From Chlorella sorokiniana (taxonomy: Eukaryota > Chlorophyta > Trebouxiophyceae > Chlorellales > Chlorellaceae): a stretch of 64,000 bases of DNA. A program made the position numbers and the translations under genes. The first letter of the stretch is position 1, and each line of letters begins with the position of its first letter. The DNA lies in contig CP084620.1 in assembly GCA_025917655.1 (NCBI GenBank), positions 2,852,001-2,916,000 of the forward strand. The letters are read 5' to 3'. Below the pieces are notes generated by a model, which saw nothing but the letters and a program-made list of their open reading frames with translations, was not told where the DNA came from and did no database searches. Below are positions 11,301 to 20,385 of this stretch, one piece after another.

Positions 11301-14150
11301 TGATTTGGGTGCGTGTGTTTGTTGTGTACTGGCTGGGTGGGCTCGGAGCAAGGACAGGGCTCCCTGGCCTAAACCCGTTCTGCAAGTTGCGTGCGTCTCC
11401 TGGTCTCTTCCTGCCTCTGGCCGTCGCATCCGCCGTGGCAGCGCCACATCAGCACCCCCACATGCCATGCTGTGCTGCCTGCGCTGCGCAGGGACCTGTT
11501 CGCCCCCATCCTGTCCTTCATAGAGACTTCGCTGGCGGCGGCGCTGCAGGTGCGGCCTCTGCCGCTCTACCGCCCGCTGCTGGCTGAGTCGCTGCTGATG
11601 CGCGGATGCGCCTCTGTCATGCTTTGACCTGACTTCCCTCACATCAAGTCAATTGTGGTGTTCTCGCAATCAATTGCACCATTCACCTGCTGATGGCTGG
11701 GCTGCTGCCACGTCCTCCCGCCGCCCTCCCCCTCCCGCCTCCTCGCCCTGTGACGTGACAACATTCCCTGTTCATCAAGTCGTGCGAGTTTCCTCTCTCC
11801 CCAACCCCTCCCTCCACTTCGTCTCAAGCTCTGCCGCAACGCAGGAGCTGGTGGACCCCTGGCGGCGATGCTCATGATCCGCATCAACAGAGAGAACACG
11901 CTGGCCATGAGCCGGCGCCGCCTGCCCGCCCTGGATGACTACTTCGACAGGATCAACCTGGCGCTGTGGCCGCGCCTCAAGGTGCGCCTCTGTACTCGGT
12001 ACTGCAGCTTGCCGCACCCCGGCTGCTGGGCCCTCCTCCCTCTTCACCCCGCTGCCACCCACCCTCCCGGCCGCGCAGGCCCTGTTTGACTGGCAGCTGG
12101 CGTCCATCAAGGCGCTGCACCCCACCCAGGCCAGCATGGACCCCCACCCCCGCCTGCACATACTAGCAGGTGCCCCCCCCCGGGCGACGCTGTGCTGCGT
12201 CCTGCCCGCCTTTGGCGCCTGCTGCGCTGCAGCCTGCCGCCCTGCTGCTGCCTTTCCTGCCATATTGCCGTTGATTCGTGCCGGCTTGCTGGTTCCACGG
12301 TTGCTGCTGGCCGGGTCTCTGCCCAGCCACGTCCACAAGCTTACCCCCTTTCTTCCCGCCCTGCCTGGCTGGCTGCCCGCCGCGCCCCCGCAGAGCGGTA
12401 CGCCCACCTCACCGCCTCCATGCTGCTGCTTCACGCCGACTTCCTGGACGGACCGCTGGACACCAACATAGACCGGCTGCGATACGCGGGTGGGGACTGT
12501 GTGTGGTTGTGTTGCAGAGCGGAGTTTATCTTTGGTTTTGGGGGAATGGCTGGGGAGGAAAAGAGGGATGCGCTGGCACTGAGAACGCGCCGCAGGTAAC
12601 TGCTGACGAAGGCAAGCCGCTGCGGTCGCATCCGCATGCCCATGCTCCGCTGCCCGCTTCCCAGCCAGCGAATCGTGCGTCGCCGTCCCTGCCGCAGTCA
12701 TGAACCTGCTGCTGCACCTGAGCCGCCAGTTCTCGGCGCGAGGCCGCGGCACCGTCTTCCTCATCATCAACTTCTCTTTTGTGGTGGCGGTGCTTAAGGT
12801 GGGGGTGAGGGTTCTTTGTTTCGTGTCCCAATCCTGTTACGTGCTCCAATCCGAAAGAATGTGCATGTCCTTGGGAGAATGTGGGGATGTTGGGAGGGTT
12901 GCATGTGGGCGGCTGCGCTCAAGGCGGTCCGCTGACCACGCTGGCGCTGAAGGTTTTGCCGCTCTGCCCTGCCCCGCTCGTCTGCTGCAGGAGGCACAGG
13001 CCAAGGGCCTGCCCGCCACGCCCGGCACCCTCAGCACGGGGCCGAGACCAGCAGCGGGCTGGGGGCAGCAGGTGCGCCGAGGCAGCTGGACGTTGCTTGC
13101 AGCGCACGTTTCCCACCTGGCGGCTCTGCAACTCCTTTCTCCACCGCACCTCTCTTGGGGCACCTGCTTGCCGCTCAGCTCACATCATCTCTCCTTCGCT
13201 CTCTCGGTGCAATTTACATCGATACTTGCTTGGCTGCCTGCCGTCCACTGCAGGCCTGTCGCTGCTCAAGGAGTTTGAGGACTCCCTGGCCCGCTGCACC
13301 TCCCTCTACACCGACGACCAGCTGGGCCGCCTGGCGCCGCAGCTGGTGCGCTGCTGGGGCGGCTGCCGCCGCTGGCTGCCCCTCAAAAGGCGGAGGCTGA
13401 GAGCCCTCGCCCCTTGTGCGGTGCCTGGTCGGCCCTAGCATTCCCTCGCCTTGCCTTGTCGCAGCTTGCTGCGAACCCCGCTGCCCTGCTGCATACCGCC
13501 AGCCCCCTGCTGACGTGTCCGCACCCCGCCCCACCATCTTTTGGTGCCCAGCCCTCAGCGCAAGCACACGCCTTTGCTGCCCCCTGCCGCAGGTGTCGTT
13601 TGTGAAACGCGGCGAGGCGGCGGCCAGCGGCGTGCCCGAGGGCCAGCCGGTGCCGGGGTTCAGCCCCGCCGAGGCTGCGCCCGTGGCCGCCGACTTCTCG
13701 CAGCGCTGGCAGCAGGTGGTGGAGACGATCAATAGGTGGGCGGCTGCCGGGCGGCTGCCGGGCGGTACCGCCAGGGCTCCGCTGGCCGCTGCCCAGCCGG
13801 GTTGCCGCACACTTTTCAGCGCGCTGGCTTCGCCGTTGGCTGGGGTGCAGCACACGCTGGCTCTCCCACGCTGGAATAAGGGCGGATTGCCGATGGCAGC
13901 CCCTGCTCCCAGCCCCTGCATACTCACCCCACCCAGCCACACCCCCGCCCTTGCGCAGGGAGGTGGGCGCCGACTTTGGCGCCGCCCCGCGGGCCGCGCC
14001 CTGCTGCAAGCCTCCTTCACGGCCCTGCTGCTGCACTACAATCGCTTCCTGGAACTGTGCAAGCGGCAGGGCGGCGCGGGGATGGCGGTGGCGCAGCAGG
14101 CGGTGACGCTGCCGTCCATCATGTACTTCATAAAGCAGTACAGCCGGTGA
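8382..14150 (+). CDS. VPS52: Vacuolar protein sorting-associated protein 52 (GARP/EARP subunit)
   Basis: VPS52 is the core of the GARP complex (with VPS51, 53 and 54), which tethers endosome-derived vesicles at the trans-Golgi. Nineteen exons run from 8382-8583 to 13959-14150 and sum to about 740 aa, close to plant VPS52. Family landmarks in order: LSLAGLEKEIEAYADSE, VDPREYSRQYGTKLRQAELA, IKECDDILVAMEGMLGRFQ (coiled coil), RNRRAVQERLETFMEHVSIP, IAPELERLKLKAVARC, SALLKYRYLAAFLRHH, ALFRSLNRLLMDTAAHEYLF, AMLMIRINRENTLAMSRRRL and the C-terminal ALLLHYNRFLELCKR. About ten small deficits in G or C runs break the frame (8670, 10198, 10408, about 10755, 10852, 11198, 11856, 13038, 13991); correcting them restores every exon phase. 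Five introns start with GC instead of GT (after 9151, 9400, 9643, 9961 and 10929). Confidence 0.95.
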
Positions 14151-14547
14151 GCGGTGCAGCAGCGCGGCCAGCGACCGGCGGGGCTGCTGCTTCAGGGGAG
14201 GAGAGAACCAGCGGCTGCGGAGCAGGGGGGCTTCTTCCACCCCATCTTATGTAAGCACCGTCGCTGGAAGGATGTGCACGGGAAGCGGCTGCCCCTGGAT
14301 CGTCGCTGCAGCAACCAGGCTCCCGACTCCTGTTCGACCCGCCTGTCGGCGAGTAGAAAGCGCTCACAGCAGCAGCTAAGGGGGTGCAGATTCAGTTCAG
14401 CAAGTCAACAAGGCACAGATTGTGGTACACACAAAGCACACAGCACACAGGATGGACAGGCGGATGCCCGGCGGCTGCGGCGGCCTCAACCCCGCCACCT
14501 GCCGCCGGCCAGCCGCCGCCACGACGCGACAGAACCGCTGCGGCTGC
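14151..14547. other. Convergent intergenic region (VPS52 / coiled-coil gene)
   Basis: This holds the 3' UTRs of two converging genes. TGTAA at 14250 lies 100 bases after the VPS52 stop. I see no other feature. Confidence 0.4.
14250..14254 (+). other. Putative polyadenylation signal TGTAA (VPS52)
   Basis: TGTAA about 100 bases downstream of the VPS52 stop codon. Confidence 0.5.
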
Positions 14548-17500
14548 CTAGCCACGCGTGGGACCGCGCGACCGAGGCTGCGGCGCCCCGTTGGGCGACC
14601 TGGCGGCGGCGCCGCTGGCGCCCGGCGGCGCCGGGCCGCCCTCGCTGCGCGCCGCCTTCTGCCGCTGCTCGGCCGCGGCGGCGGAGCGCTGCAGGTAGCT
14701 TTCGATGAAGCGTCGGCTCTCCGCAAGCACGGCATCCTTCTTGGAGGCCGCATCCCGCAGCTCGCCGTTCTGGCGCTCCAGCTGCTGCACGCGCTCCAGG
14801 GCGGCTGCCAGCTGTGCGGCGGTGGCGCTGCCGTTGTTGGCCGCCGCGGCTGCAGGGAGGGGAGATGCACCGAGCACGAGGCAGTCAGCCAGAGCCAGCT
14901 GATCCTGCTCGCTGCGGGCCGGGCCGGGCTGCCCTGCAGGGGTGGCCGACTGAGGGGCAGCAGCTCTTGCGGCCAGGGTTTGTTCTGGTGCGGCAGACGT
15001 GCCTGGGGGCGCCTGCCGCGCAGAGGTGAGCTCCCCCTCAGCCGCTCCAGCTCCTGCCGAAGGCCCTGGTTCTGCACAGACAGCGCCTCCGCCTCCGCCT
15101 CCGCCTCGGCGGCGGCGGCCGTAGCGGCAGCAAGCTCCGCTTCCAGCGCGGGGCTGGCGGTCGCCCCTCCCTGGGCTGTCGCTGGGAGCGAGCCGTCCTT
15201 GGCGGCAGAGGCCAGGGCCTTCTCTCTGAGCTCGCTGGCCTCGGTCTCGGCTGCCTGGGCACGGGACAGGGCGCTGTCGACGGTCTGCGGCAGGGAGGGG
15301 GTGCGCCTTGGAGGTGGGTGCGGCAGGGTTGGGCGATGGTGGTGGTGGTGGTGGTGTGAGCGGAACTGAGGGTGGGCCGGGGCGGGGGGGGTATACAGGC
15401 AAGGGCGTGCAGGTGCGGGCCAGGGGGCATGCAAGAAGCTGAGAGGCGCTATGGCGCGGCGTAAGGGGCGAGCGCTCCCGTGGACGGGCAGGAAGGAGGA
15501 GCGGCGGCCCTCGGAGTGCGCACAACACGCAAGAGGGGCACATCCCGGGAGCGGCTGCGCGCCGCAGCCGGCACGACCCCGGCAGCTCGGCCCACCGCTT
15601 GCTGCGCCAGCAGCTGCTGCTGCAGGAAGTCCAGCTCCTCCAGCAGGGCGTCGGCGTCGGCGCGGCTGAGCGCGGCCAGCGGCGCCTGCGCGGCGGTGGC
15701 GGCGGCAGGCGGCAGCACAGGAGAGCCCTTGGCTCAAAACAAAAAGCACAACAGACTACAGACCAGCCCATCACGTCTCAGAAACAGCAAAGTGGCAGGC
15801 AGCGGGCTCGGCAGCGCCGCGCAGCAGCAGGCTCGGCAGCATGTCGCCGCACCTCGTCCTCGCCGGCTGCCGGCTCCTCCTGGCGCGCCCGCATGACCGC
15901 CAGCAGCTGCTCCCCCAGAGCGCGCGCCGCCTGCTCCGCCTTGTCCAACACCTCCGCCGCGGCGGCGGCCTCTGCGGCCACCGCCTGCCGCAGCTGCTGC
16001 ATGCGCGCGGTGGCGGCTGCCACCTCAGCGTCCCGCTCGTCCTGCTCCTGCGCCAGGCTGGCACGCGCCTCCGCCAGCTCAGCCTCCAGCGCCGCCACCT
16101 GCTGCCGCAACGCCGCCGCCTGCTGCCGCGCGGCGGCCAGCTCGGCGGGGGAGGCCGCGCCGGGGCGGGGCGGGCGGCCGCCGCCGCCGCGGCGCGCGCT
16201 GCCGCCTCCGCCTCCGCCAGGCGCCGCTCCGCGCTGCCCAGCTGCGCCTCTCGGCTCGCCAGCTCGCGTCGCAGCGAGGAGGCGGCGGCCGCCTCGCGCT
16301 GCGCGTCCTCCAGCTGCGCGCGCAGGCGCGAGATTTCTTGCTGCGCGGGCGGCGGCCTTCTGCAGGTCGGCGTCGCGCGCCACCCGCAGCTGCTGCTCCA
16401 GCTGGTCCACCTGCTGACGCAGGCGGCTCACGTCCTGCCCGGCAGCCCTCTCGTTCCGCAGCTGCTGCTCCGCGTCGGCCAGCCGCTGCCGCAGCGCGCT
16501 CGCTTCCTGCGCCGCGCGCGCCTCCGCCTCCCGCGCCTCCTCCGCCCGCCGCAGCCGCGCTCCACCGCAGCAAACTCGTCCTCGCGCCGGCGCAGCGCCT
16601 CCCGCCGCGTCGGCGGCGGCGCGGTCGCTGCGGGCGGCGTCGCCGGGCGGAGCGCAGCTGCGCCTGCAGCTGCCGGGCCAGCTCGTCAGCCTGCTCCTCC
16701 CGCTGCCGCACCTGCTGCTTCAGCAGGTCCACCTGGCAGAAGGCGGCGCACGAGCGCAGCGTCAGCCCACACACACCGGGTCAGCCCCCTACGCCTGTCA
16801 CCGTTGCTGGTGTGCACCGCAAGTGCGGCGCACGTTCCTTCTGGGCTGAAAAAAGCAGCGAGGCTTGTGCAGCGTGCTGGGGGCCGCACCTGGTCCCTCA
16901 GCAGGTCCACCTGCTGCTCCAAAGACCCCGAGCCGCCTCAGCCTCCTGCAGCGGCGAGAGAGGGGGCGGCGGCGGGAGGCGGCGGCGGCGGCACATTCAG
17001 CGCCGGGAGCCTCCACCCAACGGCCAGCAAGGGAGCCGTGTCAGCAAGGGAGCCGTGCGCCGCCCCCCCCACCCACCCCCCAATAACAAACAAACAGCAG
17101 AACGATACAAGCCGAGCAGGTGCAACTGCCCAAGGGGCGGGTGGGAGAGGCAGCGCGGGCTCACCTGCGCAGCGGCCTGCGCCTCGGAAGCGCGGGCGGC
17201 GGCCTGCGCCAGCTGCGCCCGCAGCCCGTCGGCCTCCCGCGCCAGAACCTGCTCCCCGGCGGAGCTGCGTCCGGCGGCCACCTCATGCAGCAGCTGCTGC
17301 GCGGCTTCCAGCTCCGCCTGCTTGTCCGCCAGGCGCGCCATCAGCGCCGCCACGGCGGCGCCGCCGCCGCCGTCGTCGCCCCCAGCGCCACGCCGCTGTC
17401 GCTCACAATGCTGCTCTCCGCCAGCAGCAGCGCCTCCTCCAGCTCGAAGAAGCGCGCGGCGGCGGCCTCGTTCTCTGCACGCCGCAGAGCCTCCAGCTCC

Positions 17501-17690
17501 TCCAGCCGGCGCTGCAGCGCGCCGCCGCCGCCGCCGTGCGCTCCTCCAGCTGCTGCCGCAGCGCGGCGGCGGCCTCGGCGTCCCGCCGCAAAGCCTCCAG
17601 CTTGGCGTGGGCGGCGTCCATGGAGGCGGAGCGGCCGCCGCCGCGCCGTGACTCAGCCTGCTGCTGCGCCAGCAGCTGCTGGCGGTCCAT
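14548..17690 (-). CDS. Alanine/glutamine-rich coiled-coil protein
   Basis: I do not recognise a family. The probable start is the ATG at 17690 (MDRQQLLAQQQAES) and the stop is at 14548. The product is dominated by heptad-like Ala/Glu/Gln/Arg stretches: KLEALRRDAEAAAALRQQLEE, RRLEELEALRRAENEAAAARF, LADKQAELEAAQQLLHEVAAG, VDLLKQQVRQREEQADELARQ, LRQQVAALEAELAEARASLA, LEAELAAATAAAAEAEAEAE and a final RFIESYLQRSAAAAEQRQKA. Introns (for example about 16735-16890 and 17040-17165) separate coil segments. Frames switch several times inside coils, as in neighbouring genes, which suggests missing bases in very GC-rich sequence. The very high GC creates long shadow frames on the opposite strand. Such proteins are often Golgi, basal-body or cytoskeletal scaffolds, but nothing here decides that. 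Exon limits are approximate. Confidence 0.65.
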
Positions 17691-17913
17691 GGCGGAGGCG
17701 GCGACGCGGGGCAGCGGGCCGCGGCACGCCGCCGCCGCGCCCCCGCCGCCCGCGCAGCGGCGGCGCCCGACCACGCCGCGCCGCGCACGTTGCTTGCAGC
17801 GCTGATCATTTCGAGGCTACGGTGACACGCCTGCCAGCAGCACGGCTGTCGCAGGCCGCGGCCCTTTCCTTCTTCAAGCGCGGCTTGAAGGAACAGGCTA
17901 GGATGCCGGCCGC

Positions 17914-18856
17914 TCAGCCCTCCTTCCAGTTCACTCCGCACTTTGCGCAGCGGAAGAAGAGCGTGGCGGGCTCGTCGGCGGAGCGGATCTGCACCTCCTT
18001 GAAGTACGCGGTGTGGTGGCCGCACTGGTCGTTGGGGCAGCGGGCTGCGGCGGGTGGAAAGCAGTGTGGCAGGAGAGGTGGGGGATGGGAGGGCCAGGCG
18101 GGGGGAGGGGGTGCAGCAAGCACGAAGAGGACATCAGCTGACAGCGCCCAGCACCCAGCACCCCTCAGCTGCTGAAGGCACCCAGCACCCAGCACCCCTC
18201 AGCAGCTGAAGGCGCCCAGCACCCACCCCCTGGCAGTGCCCAGCACCCACCTTCGGTGCGCGGAGCGTTCTTCCACTCCTCCTCGCCGCCCAGCACAGGC
18301 TCGACCTCCTTGCGCTTCAGAGGCACGCCCTTGGTGATCTGCGGGAGGGCGGGCAGCAGCCAGCTGCGTTGCGGCCGAGCCGGCGGCAGCCGGGCACGGA
18401 GGGCTAGCCCGGGCTGGCGGCCCGTCCAGGCAGCCTTCGGGCCCCCACCTTGCGATCAATGAAGTATTGGTAGGGGCAGGTGGAGCAGGTGAAGAGGTTG
18501 TCTCCGCTGTGGCTCTCAACTGCAGGGGGGCAGGCAACAACAAGGTGTGGTGAGGCGGAGGGACGTGGGGCCTTGTGGCTGGCGCCGCCGCAGGTGCTGG
18601 TGCCAGGCAGGGGCGCCGGAGGGCGGCTCGTCGAAGCTGGAGCCTTCAGGAACAGCCGGGGTGCTGGCACGCAAAGTGTGGCCAGCGAGCGGCAGCGACT
18701 CTTGATCGAGGATGCGAGGGTTCCAGCCTTGGGCACAGGCTGGACTGCACCAAGCAAGCGCATTGTGACCCAAACGCACAAGACGGGGCGCCCGCCCCGC
18801 CCCTCACCGAGGAGAAGGTTGCCGCAGGTCGGACAAAACAGCAGGGAGCTACTCAT
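17914..18856 (-). CDS. DNA-directed RNA polymerase III subunit RPC11 (POLR3K homologue)
   Basis: This small zinc-ribbon subunit of RNA polymerase III supports transcript cleavage and termination, as TFIIS does for Pol II. Four exons (18808-18856, 18449-18519, 18251-18338, 17914-18044) splice cleanly to 112 aa, against 108 in human. The N-terminal ribbon has CPTCGN (residues 9-14) and CSTCPY; the linker reads KGVPLKRKEVEPVLGG; the C-terminal TFIIS-like ribbon has CPNDQCGH, the catalytic-loop sequence IRSADEPAT and CAKCGVNW at the end. All eight zinc-binding cysteines I expect are present. The acidic pair of the RSADE hairpin, needed for cleavage in the family, is intact. No frame correction is needed. 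Intron 3 carries a short tandem repeat. Confidence 0.93.
18144..18214. repeat. 35 bp tandem repeat, two copies, in an RPC11 intron
   Basis: Two near-identical units of about 35 bp (CCCAGCACCCAGCACCCC then TCAGC, a 4-base variable part, CTGAAGGC) lie head to tail, and CCCAGCACCC fragments of the unit recur just downstream to about 18250. The tract lies within the last RPC11 intron. Confidence 0.7.
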
Positions 18857-19238
18857 GGAAGGGGCAAGGCCCGCTGGGAAACGTAGCAAGTTCCTGCAGT
18901 CCTCAGCGCCCTCGAACGCGCGTGTGGAGGGGGCCGGCTTTGATGCAATCGTCTCCCGCCGCCCACGTCGCGACAGGCGGGCCACCGTGCCCATCCAGCC
19001 ATCTCATTGGCGACATCAGCGGCCATCCTCTAGCACTAGAGACGCGATGGTGCATGATGCTGAACACAACGGGCCTTCAGATCGACTTGCCGACAAATCG
19101 TCCACCGGCATGTCTGGTGACGGCTTCCGCCGACCTTTGCTTGAGGATGATGTGGGTGCTGAAGAAGCGAGTGATTACATGTTGCTGTGATAAAATATAC
19201 TTCAAAGAGAAAAAAAGGTTGTCATGACCACCCGCATT
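18857..19238. other. Intergenic: RPC11 promoter and FKBP 3' UTR
   Basis: Both flanking genes are on the minus strand. The end near the FKBP stop is AT-richer and holds a minus-strand TGTAA. No coding region is evident. Confidence 0.4.
19175..19179 (-). other. Putative polyadenylation signal TGTAA (FKBP)
   Basis: Minus-strand TGTAA (TTACA on the plus strand) 60 bases beyond the FKBP stop. Confidence 0.5.
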
Positions 19239-20142
19239 TCAAACAAACTCGGCAGGCTGTATGTCCGCGCAACCAGCGGTCCTCGCGTTTGCTGCGCCCG
19301 GCCCGCATTGCGCTATGCCCGACATGAGCGCGTCCGGGCCGCGGCGGGACAGGCGCAGCAGCTCCACCTCGTACTGCACCGTACTGCCCCCGGCACCACC
19401 CCGTACGGCCCCAGCACTGCGCCGCCGCCAAAGCCGAGGCTGGGGGACGGTGAAGGTGCGGCGGCCGCCCACCACCATCCCTTCAATGCCCCGCTGCAGG
19501 CCCACGCATATGCCTGGCACCGGAGGGCCCCCAAACGCACAATGGCAGGGCGCAGCTCGCCTCTGCCGCCATCACGGTACACCTGCCGGGAAGGGGGAGG
19601 GAGTTCGGGCCAACGCACGAGGCCATACCAAGCGGGGTTGGCGTGGGGGGCTGGAGACTGCAGCGTGCAGGCCAGACTGCGAACGACAGCACAGCTGGCA
19701 GCCCAAGGCTCTCTTCCTCGCGATGGTTTCCCTGCCAATCAATACAAAAAGCATCACCAAACCCTGACGCGCTGCAAGCGCGCACCTGCCCGCCGCGCGT
19801 GCTGTCGAAGAGGGCGCCGCCGTCGGCCAGGGTGCCCACGTAGTGGACCAGCACCAGGTCGCCTGGCCGCGCTGCGGCAGTGCCGCTCCCAGGCTGGTCC
19901 GCCAGGATGTCCACGCCGCTGCTGCTCAGGCCGGGCGCTGGTTCTGCTGCCAGCGCGGGGCTGGGCGCGGCTGCCCGCAGCAGCGGCGCCACGCACGCTG
20001 CAGCCCCAGCCTGCAGCCAGCTGCGGCGGGTGGGCGCTGCTGGCAGCGGTGCATCACATTGAGCTGTTCGAACAACCTGCCTGCTGTATCCGCTGCAAGC
20101 AACGGTGGTGGTGGATAGCAACGGATTCATCGCTCTGGGCAA
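19239..20142 (-). CDS. FKBP-type peptidyl-prolyl isomerase, predicted thylakoid lumen
   Basis: FKBP enzymes catalyse cis-trans isomerisation of prolyl peptide bonds. Two exons (19786-20142 and 19239-19582) give about 234 aa. Residues 1-70 look like a bipartite plastid signal: a transit peptide, then RRSWLQAG, a hydrophobic stretch and ending ALAAEP, the twin-arginine pattern of Tat-imported lumen proteins. The FKBP fold follows: PGDLVLVHYVGTLADGGALFD, then VGLQRGIEGMVVGGRRTFTVP, SLGFGGGAVLGPYGVVPGGG and STVQYEVELL. Several active-site aromatics of classical FKBPs are replaced, as is common in lumen FKBPs, so catalysis is not assured. Exon 2 needs bases restored in three homopolymers (19528-19532, 19442-19446, 19387-19391); four in total return it to a whole number of codons. 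It is divergent from the RUS gene, with a 243 bp gap. Confidence 0.88.
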
Positions 20143-20385
20143 GGGCTATTGCAAGCTGCTGGTTCACGAGTGAGGTTGTGTTGGGTGATCAGATAAACTC
20201 CGCACCTGACAATGTCAATGAGCCTGCCCTGAGAAAGCAACAAACGCTGCTGCTGTGCCTAGCTGGCCAAGCGGCAGCGATTGGCAGCCCTCCACCTCCT
20301 CTTGGTCGGCTTCATACACAAAATCGCCACAAACACCAATTTGAACGCTGATGAGCGCCCTACCTGTCGAGTGATCGCTTGTGCA
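20143..20385. promoter_or_regulatory. Divergent promoter region (FKBP / RUS)
   Basis: This 243 bp gap between two divergent starts is moderately AT-rich for the window. Both flanking products are candidates for the plastid, so co-regulation is possible but not shown. Confidence 0.35.

Noticed and set aside
15841-17805. 654-codon plus-strand open frame over the coiled-coil gene
   Set aside because: It is the antisense shadow of an Ala/Gln/Arg-rich coiled coil in very GC-rich DNA; the composition (Arg/Ala/Pro/Ser) and lack of any domain are typical of such shadows.
18857-19238. Operon-like grouping of RPC11 and FKBP
   Set aside because: Same-strand spacing is 382 bp with its own polyadenylation signal after FKBP; eukaryotic gene structure makes co-transcription unlikely.
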